Assembly (NCBI GenBank): GCA_916048095.2
Contig: OU696582.1
Coordinates: forward strand, 3,478,001 to 3,542,000
Direction of reading: 5' to 3'
Length of the DNA stretch: 64,000 bases
Origin: Sacculina carcini
Lineage: Eukaryota; Arthropoda; Thecostraca; Sacculinidae
Part shown: positions 1-11,399 of the stretch, piece by piece
Layout: every line of letters starts with the position of its first letter
Numbering within the stretch: position 1 is the stretch's first letter
Translations under genes and position numbers: made by a program
The notes under the pieces: model-generated
Told to the model about the DNA's origin: nothing
The model's input: the letters and a program-made list of their open reading frames with translations, nothing else
Databases searched by the model: none

Positions 1-680
1 GCGACCCGATGGGCGTTACACTGTTTCTATCTATAAGAATCGACACAAATAAATCGAGTTGCTCACCTCGGTTCACATTCTTTTGAATTCTCTCTGGTTT
101 TTCATGTTGCCCCACATGAATTCTTGTCATTTTGTATGAATAAACACAAATAATATGCATGAATCAACACTATGAGCCGAACCATTAGAATCAATACCAA
201 ACAAGGGAGCTGGTCATTTCGGAAACCACTTCAAACTGTCTTCTTTCTGAATGTTTCTCTACTCCTCTCCGAAAGAGGAAATTCAGGAGTCGCTTCTTTC
301 ATGTGTGGTCACTTATGGCGCTTAGACGCTACACTGTGTGGCAGCGGTATTGTCTGTTGATGACCCGACTTTTATTGGTTCCGCCATTGGAATGAGGTAA
401 TATTTTCTTTGAATTGGCATCGAAAATGTTTGATCTTGTACCATAAAAGTGCGATTCGATCAATGAGAAAATTCACCATGGCTCACCGAACTCAACTACT
501 GCAATGTCTAGCAAGCATATGCACCTGTGTTTTGTACGCGTGTATTGTACATGTGTATTGTACGCGTCACGTATCCACGCTTTATGCAGTTGCTCCCAAT
601 AACAACATAAACAACACTAGTAGCTCGCGGCAATTTGCATTATTTCGATGTTTGTTTTTTAAACTATAAAGGAGGAGGAG
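1..680. other. No recognisable gene
   Basis: Only short unrelated open frames occur here, with no domain, splice pattern or repeat that I can support. I see nothing assignable. Confidence 0.5.
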
Positions 681-727
681 GATGATACAACGAAGTATAG
701 AGGAGGATCATCAAACGAAAATGATTT

Positions 728-867
728 GGATCCGAGTCCACACGGTTCCGATTCTCGGACCCGGGTTCGCACGGATCCGAGTCCACACGGTTCCTATTCT
801 TGGACCCGGGTCCGCACGGATCCGAGTCCACACGGTTCCGATTCTCGGACCCGGGTCCACACGGATC
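728..867. repeat. 45-bp minisatellite, three copies
   Basis: Three head-to-tail copies of a 45-bp GC-rich unit start at 728, 773 and 818 and begin with GGATCCGAG. The unit contains TCTCGGACCCGGG-type cores and the copies differ at a few bases. Because 45 is a multiple of three, every frame on both strands stays open and shows a 15-residue periodicity. I therefore treat the open frames here as by-products. A short CpG-rich island in AT-rich surroundings is the only odd feature. Confidence 0.9.
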
Positions 868-869
868 TT

Positions 870-1818
870 AATATCAGGACTGACAGGGCAAAGTATGCGC
901 ATTGCACACACACTACATGTACATTATGGTGCGTCGGCTTTAGAATTAATGCTAGTATGAAATTGCGGTGAATGCAGTTTTTCACCTGTATTTAAATATT
1001 TGTATTATATTGTCTTTTTTAAATACATGTGCATTTTTTGCAAGTAAGTTTGTGCGCGCAGAGGCATATTACACGAGGTATAATACTAAACTAAATTCAT
1101 ATGATTTATTTCACTGATTTTATTAAATATATTATTAATATATTATTTTTTGGTGTATGATTACCCGAATTGTATTAAATAACTGCATTTTCAGCTAATT
1201 TGGGCGAAAAAGTATCGCATGCATGTTGATACAACAGTTTTCTAAACCTGCGTGAAAACTGCATCCTTTCCATGGTGACTTTAATTAAGATTCAACAATC
1301 AAACAAACAAACAACAATAATTTTAAAATCCAGGCAGCGAATTAAACGTTACACGATTGCAATTCTGAGGCAAAATGGATGTTTGACCCTGACTTCCTGG
1401 AAAGGTTTTCTCATTTAGTCCAATACAATACATATTTTCGGAATCAGCATGAAAATATGTATCTACCGCAACTTGGCACTAGTTAAACTTTTGAAAAAGT
1501 TAATAATCCACCCATTCTAATGTGCACAAGCATACATGACTAAAGCTGTGATCACGGCACATCGATCACATTTGACGTGTCGCACACAAGGAATTTGAAA
1601 ACCCATACAGGTGTTCACCAAGCGAGAAAGATGCCTCCTAAGTTTGTTTGTATCGAACGAAATGTACGTGAAAATCCTGGATGGAAGTCAGATTGTGTGG
1701 ACATTGATGAATACTGTCATATTTGTGCGCAAACCTTGTTTTCACTCAGAATCTGTTAATACTGAAATCAACAGGCTGACATGGTTGTACGCGGCTAAGG
1801 ACAAATAATTTGTCAGTT
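870..1818. other. AT-rich intergenic DNA
   Basis: AT-rich sequence without a supportable gene. At 1,577-1,660 a translated stretch resembles a worn C2H2 zinc-finger linker (KTHTGVH) but lacks the paired cysteines. Confidence 0.4.
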
Positions 1819-2773
1819 ACGAGGGTTGATCAGAAAGTAATCACAGTAGGACTCGTAGCTGAGAGACTATGAGCGCTAGGTGGGAGGGGTGCGCGGGGCA
1901 GCAAGTACTGCCTGTTGCGACATGTTTGAACCTGTCACCGTTTGCCTGGGTCGCATTTCCTTGTTGCGCTGTGCGATTACGTCAATATTAGATTCCGAAG
2001 CAACAACTGCCCGTGCGCGAGCCACCATTGACGAGGATCCAACAGTCACTCTTCGGTTCTTATCCTTGGAGCTTGACGTCAGTTATGGGAGTGCACATGA
2101 CATCGTGCATCAGCACTTAGGGCTGAGGAAGAAGTGGGCCCGATGAATACCTCATTTGCTAACGGAGGAGCAGAAATGCGAACGGGTACTGATTTGTCGT
2201 CATTGGCTGTTTGAGTTCGAGCCAAATGGTCCAAAACGGTTCTCAGATGCTGCTACTGGCGACGAATGTTGGATTTGTTTCTTCACCAACAGATATAAGC
2301 AATCTAACATGGTGTGGTTAAGTAATGAAGAGCCTCGACCTCAGATTTTGAAGGAAGGATTTCGCAGCAGGAAGCTGCTTTTCACCATCTTCTTCAATTA
2401 TCAGGGACCAATGTGTGTGGATGTAATGCCTCAACGATCTACCATCACAGCCCAGTACTACATTGACCAAGTCCTTCCTCAAGTCCTGAAACATCAGGCC
2501 AAGTCTGCACCAAGCCGCCACCGATCGCACCTTTTGCTGCACCACGACAATGCTGCACCCCACAAAGCTCGCCTCATTCAGTAGTTCCTGGAGGAGCAAG
2601 GGATCACCCATCTCCCCCATCCAATATATTCACCTGACCTTGCTCTCTGTGATTTTTGGTTATTTCCAAATATCAGGGGAGCGATCACAGGTAAGCTGTT
2701 TCACCGTATTCAAGACCTGGCACAAGCAGTCAATACTAGCCCAGACTGCCAATTCCAAACCCGAATCGTGTAA
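1819..2773 (+). pseudogene. mariner transposase pseudogene (D34D)
   Basis: This is a decayed cut-and-paste transposase of the mariner family. The frame runs from about 1,880 to the stop at 2,771-2,773 without frameshift. It is broken by two in-frame stops: TGA at 2,144-2,146, where the family normally has Trp before PHLLTEEQK, and TAG at 2,582-2,584. The three catalytic acidic positions are readable: TGDECW, HHDNAAPH and SPDLALCDFWLF. Spacing between the second and third is 34 residues, the mariner value. The sequence from 1,819 (acgagggttgatcagaaag) looks like the left terminal inverted repeat. I found no matching right repeat, so the 3' end is lost. It cannot encode active transposase. Confidence 0.88.
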
Positions 2774-2779
2774 ATCCAA

Positions 2780-3934
2780 TACACACCAGTCATTCAAGCT
2801 AAATCACACAACGATTGATATACGCACAATGTGCGCATTAGGGTGGGTGGATTTTTAACTTTTTTGAATTTTACCAATGTCAAGGTGGAGAGAGGTGCAG
2901 TTCTTCTTATGATTCTATTTAGCACATGAATATTCAGCACAGCGTTTTTTCGTCAGAATTACATGCTTTTTTCTGTTGAGATGATAATGCTAGATGATAA
3001 ATATAGAGATGATAATGCCTTGTATATGGCTTAATTGAATACTAAAGCAGTTTTCCTAATTGCAGTGCCGTAGTAAGGAGTTATATGCTTCACTCACCCA
3101 AAAACCAATGTGAGGAGCCCCCACAAAAATGAAATTGATGAAATGTTGATTTTATAATGGAATTTTTACTATGTGAGAATCCCTACTAAAATGAAACTGA
3201 TGAAATGTTGATTTTACAATATAATTTTTAATTTATAAAGACATTTGATAACATTTTCCCAGCCACACGTTCATCTATGCCAGCTGTATTTGGTGTCTTC
3301 TCCCCTTGGGTGCGTTCTAAACATTGATGGGTCTCGACCCATGCACACAAAAAGTATCACTTCTTGTCAAAGCGGAATCGGTTCCAACGGTTCCACTGAC
3401 CTACGAATCCGGAACCGTGAGTATCAATTTTTACGGTTCCTGCCCAGTCCTACTATCGAGGCTTCCAACAGTGATATACCCCTTTTCCATAGATCTTGGC
3501 GATATTGCTGCTTTTCTGCTCCCTAGTGTTGAGAAATGCGAGCCACGAGGGGCGCCAAACCAAACCATTGATCTCTTTGTGCAATTATATCTGGTGTCAG
3601 GGGCTCCGGTTCTTCATTTAGATGAGAACCTGAGTAGATGAAGACATTGCCACCTTTTTCCATTTGGTTGTTTCCTTCAAAGATCCCATACTGTGCAACT
3701 TTCAGAATGAGTTTTTCATTTCCAACATACAGATAACTTGCAAGTAGTGTAGTCAACATTTTCACTGACACTTGCCCCGACCGGCATCGCTGAATCATTG
3801 ATCCGCCATTGTCGAGACGTGCAGTAAGGGTGATCGGAAATATAGGTGTTGGAACCTGATCAGCATTTCTGGCATCACTGCCGATGTATATCGTGACGAG
3901 CTTCCAATTTTTGCGATGATATTGGATTGTGTCT
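2780..3934. other. Unassigned DNA
   Basis: No gene can be supported. A minus-strand open frame of 91 codons at 3,523-3,798 has ordinary composition, but I recognise no family in it. Two similar 50-60 bp AT-rich stretches near 3,115-3,230 (gaatttttactatgtgagaat and relatives) look like a degenerate local duplication. Confidence 0.4.
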
Positions 3935-4723
3935 GGTAGTGCTATTGGTTACATGGGAGCCAAAAACCAATATCACTACAAGTGGTGACTCCGACGTGAG
4001 CCGTGTATGAGCCGTCGTATGCATTTCGCAGTACACACGCCACAGGAGCCCCCCTCTCAGATCAGGGCGAGACACAGATTTGAGGACTCGGCCTGATCGA
4101 GTAAATGAAATTGTTTGTGGCGTTGTGCAAAGCCGCGCGTGTTACTAAGATTGTCGCGTGCTGCGAGGGTTGTCGCGTGTTGCGAAGATTGTGGCGTGTT
4201 GCGGTGGTTGTCGCGTGTTGCGAATATTGTGTGATGCGAAGTTGTCACTTGCTGCGAGGGTTGTTGCGTGTTGCGAAGATTGTTGCGTGTTGCGAAGTTG
4301 TCACGTGTTGCGAAAGTTGTCGCGTGTTGTGAAGTTGTCACGTGCTGTGAAGTTGTCACGTGTTGCGAAATTTGTCACGTGTTGCGAAAATTGTCGCGTG
4401 TTGCGAGGGTTGTCGCGTGTTTCGAGGGTTGTCGCGTTTTGCCAAGTTGTCGCATGTTGCGAACGTTGTCGCATAGTTGGGCTGCAGCTGGTACGGAGAG
4501 AGCGATAGGGCGGTGCAGGCGACATGGCAGCGGGAACAGTGGGTGATAAGGCAGCAGCGACAGCAGCAGAGACGCGGTGGTGTCGAGACGAACACGTCAA
4601 TCGACAAATCCTGCTCGTGAGAAGAATCACGTGTTCAAATCATCACGTCGGGTTCAGATCGCGTCGGGGTCACCACTTGTAGTGTTATTGGTTTTTGGCT
4701 TCCGTGTAACCGATAACACTACC
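3935..4723. mobile_element. Inverted-repeat element with palindromic ends
   Basis: The sequences 3,935-4,000 and 4,661-4,723 are inverted copies of each other, about 63-66 bp long and roughly 90% identical by eye. Each arm is itself a hairpin: GTAGTGCTATTGGTT pairs with AACCAATATCACTAC in the left arm (3,936-3,950 / 3,965-3,979), and the equivalent pair lies at 4,679-4,693 / 4,708-4,722 on the right. The interior is a minisatellite and has no transposase. This fits a non-autonomous foldback-type or MITE-like element. No target-site duplication is obvious. Confidence 0.65.
4115..4475. repeat. ~19-21 bp GTTGTCGCGTGTTGCGAAG minisatellite
   Basis: About 17-18 degenerate head-to-tail units built on GTTGTCGCGTGTTGCGA fill this interval. 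Unit length alternates between about 15 and 21 bp. The open frames on both strands (Cys/Arg-rich on plus, Asn/Thr/Arg/Gln-rich on minus) are translations of the repeat and overlap each other in several frames, so they are not called as genes. Confidence 0.88.
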
Positions 4724-4959
4724 AACTCTGTATATATTAATGAACACGGACATAATCACGAGCTATAAATACGAGTTCGCCACAGATGGCCAAACACTGC
4801 CATACACCGCCACACACCCCGTTAAAAGGTTAAATGCCCAAGTGGCAGCTGCTACACGGGAATAAGCCGAAGATTATGAACACACAGGCGTGCCTCGTGC
4901 AGCTCGCTGCCACCGCAGAACCGACCCTCTCCACGCTATGGCGCCACAAGTACCTAAGA

Positions 4960-5152
4960 CGTACTAGAGAGGGCCACCTCCCCAGAATGCATGACACAAC
5001 TCATGACTGATATCTGGTACCATCATTTTCTGCTGGGTGGACAGGGGCTGTGGGATTGTAGAATTCGCCCAATGAAATTCTGCTCCGCCGGGTTTCGAAC
5101 CACGGGCCTCCCGCTTGTGAGGCGGGTGTGCTAACAACTGCACCACGGAGTC
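4960..5152 (-). mobile_element. tRNA-derived SINE, Val(CAC)-like head
   Basis: Read on the minus strand, 5,152 to 5,081 resembles a 72-nt tRNA. There is an A box (TGGTGCAGTTG), an anticodon arm CCCGC-CTCACAA-GCGGG giving anticodon CAC, and a B box (GGTTCGAAACC). The acceptor strands pair (GACTCCG with CGGAGC), but the T-stem pairing is poor, so a functional tRNA is unlikely. A non-tRNA body follows to about 4,960 or beyond, including ccacccagcag. This is the architecture of a SINE transcribed by RNA polymerase III. The 3' limit is uncertain. Confidence 0.68.
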
Positions 5153-5159
5153 CGTCTCC

Positions 5160-5660
5160 TAGTGTGGTCATGATGCACCACCGGTCCACCCCATAATCAT
5201 TGAAGGCGATCATCGATGCGAACATTGAATTATGGAGTCCCATCAGTGCGCAAATTCCAAACTCCAGAACTCCAGAGGCCTGCTTTGCTGAGTGTCTAAG
5301 TGCAAGATAGTACACCGCAATACTTATTATTAATATTTATTCTTATTTATTGATGGCTGTTATTTACTGAATCACATATTTATTGTTGATTGTTATTATT
5401 TATTGAGGAACGTGGGCGGAGTGACATTATGGATTGTTATCGGATGATGGTTTATTATTTATTGTTATTTGTTTATTATTTTCTTTCCAACTCTCTTTCT
5501 AGACTTTTTTCTCTTCGAACTCTCTTTCTCTCTGAATCTTTTAGGCGCTTCCGGTACATGGGGCCACCTTAGGGTGGTAATAGTGCTTGCACTCTTCCCA
5601 TGCTACTGGATTTGCCTGTAATTAATAATAATAATAATAATACATACATTGTCTTTGGTA
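5160..5660. other. AT-rich DNA with (TTA)/(AAT) tracts
   Basis: TTATTATTAATATTTATT-type low-complexity sequence lies around 5,320-5,470 and an (AAT)n run around 5,620-5,645. No gene is seen. Confidence 0.6.
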
Positions 5661-5667
5661 GTGCTAT

Positions 5668-5770
5668 AGCAGGGGTTCCCAACCTTTTTGTACTTGGGAC
5701 CCCGTTCCTAAGACCTCGGAGTCCACGCGACCCCTTTTGTTTTGATTTTGAGGACTGTCACACTTGACAT
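5668..5770. mobile_element. hAT (Charlie-like) terminus fragment
   Basis: caggggttcccaaccttttt followed by gcgacccc is the familiar end of hAT-type elements. Only one terminus is visible and no transposase lies nearby. Assignment rests on the terminal motif alone. Confidence 0.45.
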
Positions 5771-5889
5771 TGAATATATACAAAAAGGTGATATAGTAGG
5801 GTGTATTTTCTGTGATAGAGAGGGAAAGAAAAGTCTAAAAAAATGTTCAAGAATCCAGTAATTTTTTTGGGCAAATTAAATCACATTGG

Positions 5890-8190
5890 TCAAACCTGAA
5901 ATCATCGTTGAAATTGCTTTGTACGACAACGAATTGGAGCCGTGCACTGGTAATGCTGTCTGGATTTAAACCGTGCGCTTCTTGCTGCCACGAAATGATC
6001 AGGAATTGACTTGCTCATCGGATGATGGTCGTTGTGCTTGACCCTGTACAGCATGCAAACACTGCTGACCTTTCGACGATGGCAAATATCACCAAGAACT
6101 AAGCGCCACAGATGGACTTGCAAGTTCTAACAACTCTTTTTATGAGATTTAGGTGACAATCACCAGCAGAAGACCACACGGTGGCGCAGTATTCCAGAAT
6201 TGGCGACATGAAACAGCGAAAACAACGTTTGGAGAATGTGCTGCTACCGAACATCCGATATACCTTTTTTATAATTCCCAGTTTTCGCGATGCCGAACAA
6301 GTTAGCTTCCGAATGTGACTCTCAATTGTCAGTTTTGAGTCTACATGTACTCCCAATATTTTGAGCTCATGACACAAGCTGAGTTGGGCGTTATTTATGA
6401 GGTTAGCTCCATGTGAGGGTTGAACTGTATTTGACTTAGAAATCAATAATGCTTAGGTGCTGCTGAGATCGTAATTGACCGTTTGCCGCACCTGTGATCT
6501 GTCCGAAGGAGATGGAATTACAGCCATCAAGGTGATTTCATGGGTATATCCATATACAGGGTTGAGTGTGATTGTGTACAGGTCAGCGGTCTAAATTGGA
6601 CCCAACACACTTCCTCCGGGACACCGAACAATGCTCTGCCAGCACCTGTATGCTGCATCGATTACAACACGTTTTACGCGATTGGAGAGAGTTTGATGCA
6701 AAACACTCAACAAACGGCGGCCGACTCCAATGTTCCCTAGTTTTTGCAACAAGTCCTGGTGGCTCACACGGTCAAATGCTGCCGAGAAATCCAACTGCAC
6801 AATCCAGGCTTCACTGGCTTTGTTTAGCACTTGCTGGAACTCTTGCGTGATAGTAAGGAGAGCCACAGTCGTGCTGAGTTTTTTTGCGGTATACAAATTG
6901 GTTTTCCGACAGCAGATTGTTGTTCTCCAGATACTTGGTCAGTCTGGAAGATATCCAGTGCTCGAATATTTTGGACAGAATTGGCTTAATTGATATCGGT
7001 CGATAGTTTGCAACATCAGCTGAACTGCGTCCTTTTGGTATGGGCGTGTTATTCGTAACCCACCAAAAGGATGGATACGAACCAGTCGTCATCAAGCGCC
7101 TGAAAACAGCACTGAGCTTAGGAGCTAGAGTATCTGCCGTCTTGAAAAAGAGCAGAAACATTCGGAGGGTCTTTCCCTCCGTGGGTATCAGCATCTTTTA
7201 TGAGATTCGCCACATTTTTTTATTGGAAGGCAATCGGATGTCAATTGGAAGGCAAGGGGCGGGGAGAGGTGAATCGGCCGACGGAATGGACCATTGGCAT
7301 TGCTTGGTATTGAAATGATCCATAATAAATTCTGATTTTTTCTGATGGGTTGCTTTTGAGCTCACCGTTGGCTGAAAATAATGGAGGGACAGACAAACAC
7401 TGACAATTTCAACGTTGACCATCATTTGTGGGCGTCATTGGCAGATGTTAGTCTTTCGGCAAGTTTATTTGAGTGACGTGTTTCCGCTTCTGAATACACA
7501 TGTCATCTGGCCTCAGTGTAGACATTCCATGCTTCGGCTAAGCGTGATTGACCCCACTCGTGTTACGCTTCCTGCGTGGGTTCACGTGCGTTGCGACATT
7601 CGTTGGTGAACCAGGTTTTGTCATCAGAGCGAAAACATAGTTTTTTATTAGGCACTCTCCTTGAGATGAGATCGGTAATGTATTTGTCGAATGCGTCGAT
7701 GGAGCATTCCTTCCTGCATCAGGTTTGAAAATTTTATGACTTTCAATTCTTCATTCACCTCCAGCCCAGTCAGCGTTGTTATTCATGTGCACGAGTTTTG
7801 AAATCGTGTAAGAAGAAATCTGTCTCAATGCCAACTTCACGGACAGCGACTAGTGATCTTAGCTTCCTATTGGAAGTTTCACGTTTACACTCACTATATC
7901 TGAGACGTGTGTGATAAACAAGTCAAAACGAGACGTCTGTCGTAATCAAGTACATAGGCTGCTCTACCATGTGTGTCTGTATCGGATGTCGACAAAAGCC
8001 ACTCACGTTGATGGGCGCTCATGTCCCCCACACATACAAACGCTGACTTGGTGTCCTTCTCTTGAATTGTAGACATGGCTGACAAGAGACATTCGTAGAT
8101 AGAGTCATCACTGCCTGTATTTCGGTAGGCTCCAAAGATGTAAAAATTCATCAAGGCGGTGTTGACACGCAGCATCATAACTTCATGACA
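5890..8190 (-). pseudogene. LINE-A, decayed EN-RT non-LTR retrotransposon
   Basis: A minus-strand non-LTR retrotransposon ORF2 in pieces. An endonuclease part at 8,178-7,894 keeps a GDMSAH motif (GDxNAH class). The RT finger region at 7,194-6,811 has ANYRPISIKPILSKIFE. The palm at 6,896-6,591 has LDFSAAFDRVSHQ and SVLGPI. At the YADD position (about 6,550) the frame reads YTHE, so the catalytic aspartates are gone. The thumb and C-terminus follow to about 5,900. Several frameshifts separate the blocks. It resembles I/Jockey-group LINEs with a C-terminal region of the type seen in crustaceans, but the clade is not certain. Confidence 0.8.
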
Positions 8191-8219
8191 TGTGCAGTAC
8201 TGCGCTGTAATTCTCGTTG

Positions 8220-10430
8220 CTGAAATTCCTGGAATGGGAATGAGTTGAGGAAGGTGATGAAGGTCGATAGGATCTATATAAGAGTAATATAATCGGACTC
8301 GTCTAATTATTGCATGCCAATTACTAGCAGAAATATGACTAAAAGAGTTGAACGGCTGAGTTGAATTACTCGAATAAATATTACTGGAGGTAATGCGGAA
8401 ACAATTTAGTTGATTTTAGTACTAAAAGTCCCTGAATTGAAAGGGAAGGAGAGATTCATCACCAGCAGGAAACGGAGAGTGAGAAGCATAGCCAAGTGGG
8501 GAAAAGAGCAGGTTCCAAATAGCTTTGGAATTATTAGAAGTGCAGATAATTTTTGAGGTATAAAATGAAATTTTAGCGGAGGTACATAACTGATGGTGAT
8601 GTTGTCGTATAGAGCAAAAATGGTTCCAGGAAGTCTACGTTTTTAGTACACGCCCAGTGCATTCAGCACGACGAAGAGATGGTTTTGAGACTTTCAGAGA
8701 ATAGTTGAACAAAGGAGAGTGAGACTTCGTTCTGGCAACTGTGGTTTTCTTGGAGCATGCTCAGCTTTAAGGTCGTGAATGCTGGAATGAAAACAACAGA
8801 ACAGTTGTTGAGGAGTTATGTGCTTGCAGTAAAGAAAAATGGAAAATATACAAATAAAAGCAAGGCCAAACTAATCCAAATTGATGGAGTTGTAGTCATC
8901 ATATACTTTTTTATGTTGCTTATAATAGGAAGGAAGCGTAGCTGTGAACTCTATCATCGAGTGATCAGATATTGATGGATCAATGGGAAGGACAACTATG
9001 TTAGCCAATTGAAGATAACCCGATTCTGTAAATTGCATCACTAAACCTAGTGTGTCGTTGTATATGCGGTGGATAAGAAACATAATTATTAAGGCCCAAT
9101 TAGTCAATAAGTTGGATGAATAACATCCAGCGTGCGACTGTGGCGAATAACAGCGTGGTACTGTGTCCAATACAGCCAAAGGTTGAATTCACCGCAGATG
9201 ATGATTTTTGCAGAATAAATTGAAATATGATGGTCCCGTAAAACAGAAAAACTCCTCAAGAAAACGAGACACAGGTGATAGGGGGGCGATAAATGAGAAG
9301 ACAAACCGAGCGAGAATTATGACAAAAATATAACCGCATAACAATTCAAACTAATTAATATGAATGCCAATAGTAACGGAAGAGATTGAGAGGACATTAG
9401 TGTTGAAGACTACTAATACCTGCCCAACTTTGGAATCATCAGAGGAGTCTCACTTATTTATGAATTGATTCTACCTTTATTAATTGAGTAACATTTTTTG
9501 AAGGTGGGGAATTGTTGAAAGGACCAATGTCAGACAATGACAACCATGTTTTTACGAGGCAAACAATGGGGTACCTATAAATAAGGCTATATACTAGATA
9601 TGTCTTGACTTAACAGATCTTGACTTAACATATCTCACATTCCGGATAGCACAAAGAAGTGGCTTATCAGAACGATGTGTGTTGCAAACGACATGACTAT
9701 GCTGGGGATTGCAGGAGCCAAAGGACACGTTACTCTTATTTAGTTTCCCTGGTCTAGGATCTCTGAATGTGAGCGTGCGGCAAATAAGGTCCTTTTGAGC
9801 TGAGACGAAGCAAGGGCACGATATTGAGGACGCGGTGTGAGACGTGTCAGCGCGACTAGCTGGCATGCAAATGGCATACGTGTAGCGCTCTTTTGAAGAG
9901 CAAGAGTCGGAGGCGTGTTTACCAACATTTCGAATGAGTGTGACCATATCTATGACAGTTACGACATCGCGAAACCCAGTAACGTTCGAAAACCAGGCAT
10001 CTCAGGTCCCTAATATAAATCCAGCCAGTGTGCATGATGATGTCACGAACTACAGGTGAGACCAAGATGACAGCAGTTTCGGCGTATTCAGACATTTTCT
10101 TCGTAAAAACAAGCAGTATGGTAAAAACAAGCAGGTCAGCAGTATGTTTTATCGCTGAATAAATATTGCTTTTTCAGGATGGAGTCAACAATCTCCTCAC
10201 CTTTGATGTCATTTCCAACCGATGTGATGGTGAACGTTGGCAAATTTGTGCCCAAAACCGACACCTTAGTCGACGTCTTACGACTGACTTAATAGACGTC
10301 TTAGTTTGTGGGACAGCTTTCAGAGCGGACACTGCAGCTTGCGCAATTTCAGTGTCGGGCAGTCGTACTTTGAAACCACCCTGCCGTGTGGCTGACATCC
10401 TACTATCAGGCACAGCCTGCATGGCGTCAG
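8220..10430 (-). pseudogene. LINE-B copy 1: ORF1 and EN remnants
   Basis: Minus-strand relic of an L2/CR1-type LINE. ORF1 remnants lie at 10,422-10,174 (FKVRLPDTEIAQAAVSALK) and 9,947-9,594 (worn zinc-knuckle region). Endonuclease remnants lie at 9,304-8,871 and end with the SDHSMIEF motif, the catalytic Asp-His of APE-type endonucleases. A linker resembling that of the better copy at 12,470-13,650 follows down to about 8,230. The RT is missing from this copy. Multiple stops and frameshifts make it inactive. Confidence 0.6.
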
Positions 10431-10439
10431 AAAGAACCT

Positions 10440-10951
10440 TTCTGTTCGCATTCAGTGTGTTTGAGCACCTAATAATGTCAGATATGTGTGGATTAAATGA
10501 GACAGAGAGCTATCAAATATGATACCGAGACTATTTACAGCGCAAGATAGAGACACGGGGAGACAAGTGGTACTATTGGAAGATGGAGAGACAGTATACT
10601 TAGTCTTGTTAGGACTGAGCTTAAGTGACGAGTGAACACCCACCTATCAATATCAGAAAGGAGAGAAATAATTGCAGAATTAGATATAGACTGAGAGGAG
10701 AGGAGAATTTGAATGTCGTGAGCAAATATCTGGAGTGGTATATCATGACGACGAAGGGCTTTCCCTATGGAAGATAGACATTGAAGAAAATAGGGCCTAA
10801 CACAGAGCCTCAAGGTACACCACAAGTTAGTGGGCAAGCCTCACTACAAGAATCAGCAGAGGTAGAAACAAAATGAAGTCTATCAGAGAGATAAGAGCGT
10901 GGGAAAAAGATATATTCTACTGATGCCTGAATCCATTAGGGTATCAATAAG
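10440..10951 (-). pseudogene. LINE-B copy 2, RT part (3' side of hAT insertion)
   Basis: Minus-strand RT fragment with LSPNKTKYTVSPSSNSTT and FAHDIQILLSS, where the FADD box of the better copy at 19-20 kb has become FAHD. It continues across the hAT insertion at 10,952-12,469 into 12,470-13,650. The joint matches the uninterrupted sequence near 20,215. Confidence 0.8.
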
Positions 10952-11399
10952 CAGTGGCTGCTGCGTGCGATAAAAATGAGCGTTAAACGATACACAATAA
11001 TTATAGCTGAGGTCAAACCTTTTATCGTTTATCGCAGTTTTCTATAATTATCGCTCACTCACTTATCGCTAGTCCCAAAAAATGAGGAACGATAAACGAT
11101 AAGTTCAAAAGACTTTTGTAAACATTAAACATGTGCACGGCGGCAATAGTCACAACAGCCCGCCTAACATTTCCAGACCGGCTCAAGTTGAGAGTATATA
11201 TAGGGTAGAGACTAGAGGGAGCAACACTGGCTCGCAAGTGTATCCTGAAAAACTTCATTTGAGATCTGCCAAGTGTGTGTGTGTAGCTGGGCAATCACAT
11301 TATTATTCACAGCTGCAGTGCGCCAATCTCGCTGGAGTTATCGAGTTAGGAGGATGTGTGCCGCTCTCTCCCATGCGCCTTGACCCACACCAACCATGA

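Noticed and set aside
682-985. Repeat proteins with a 15-residue period on both strands
   Set aside because: Forced by the 45-bp repeat length; no start context or flanking coding signal.
1577-1759. C2H2 zinc-finger gene
   Set aside because: Only a KTHTGVH linker-like string is present; the cysteine pair is missing and the rest does not fit.
3523-3798. Minus-strand 91-codon ORF as a host gene
   Set aside because: No family recognised, no splice signals and no repeat copy; kept as unassigned.
4057-4546. Cys- and Arg-rich or Asn/Thr-rich repeated proteins
   Set aside because: Minisatellite translation; equivalent frames are open on both strands.
5081-5152. Functional tRNA-Val gene
   Set aside because: T-stem pairing is poor and a SINE-like body follows.
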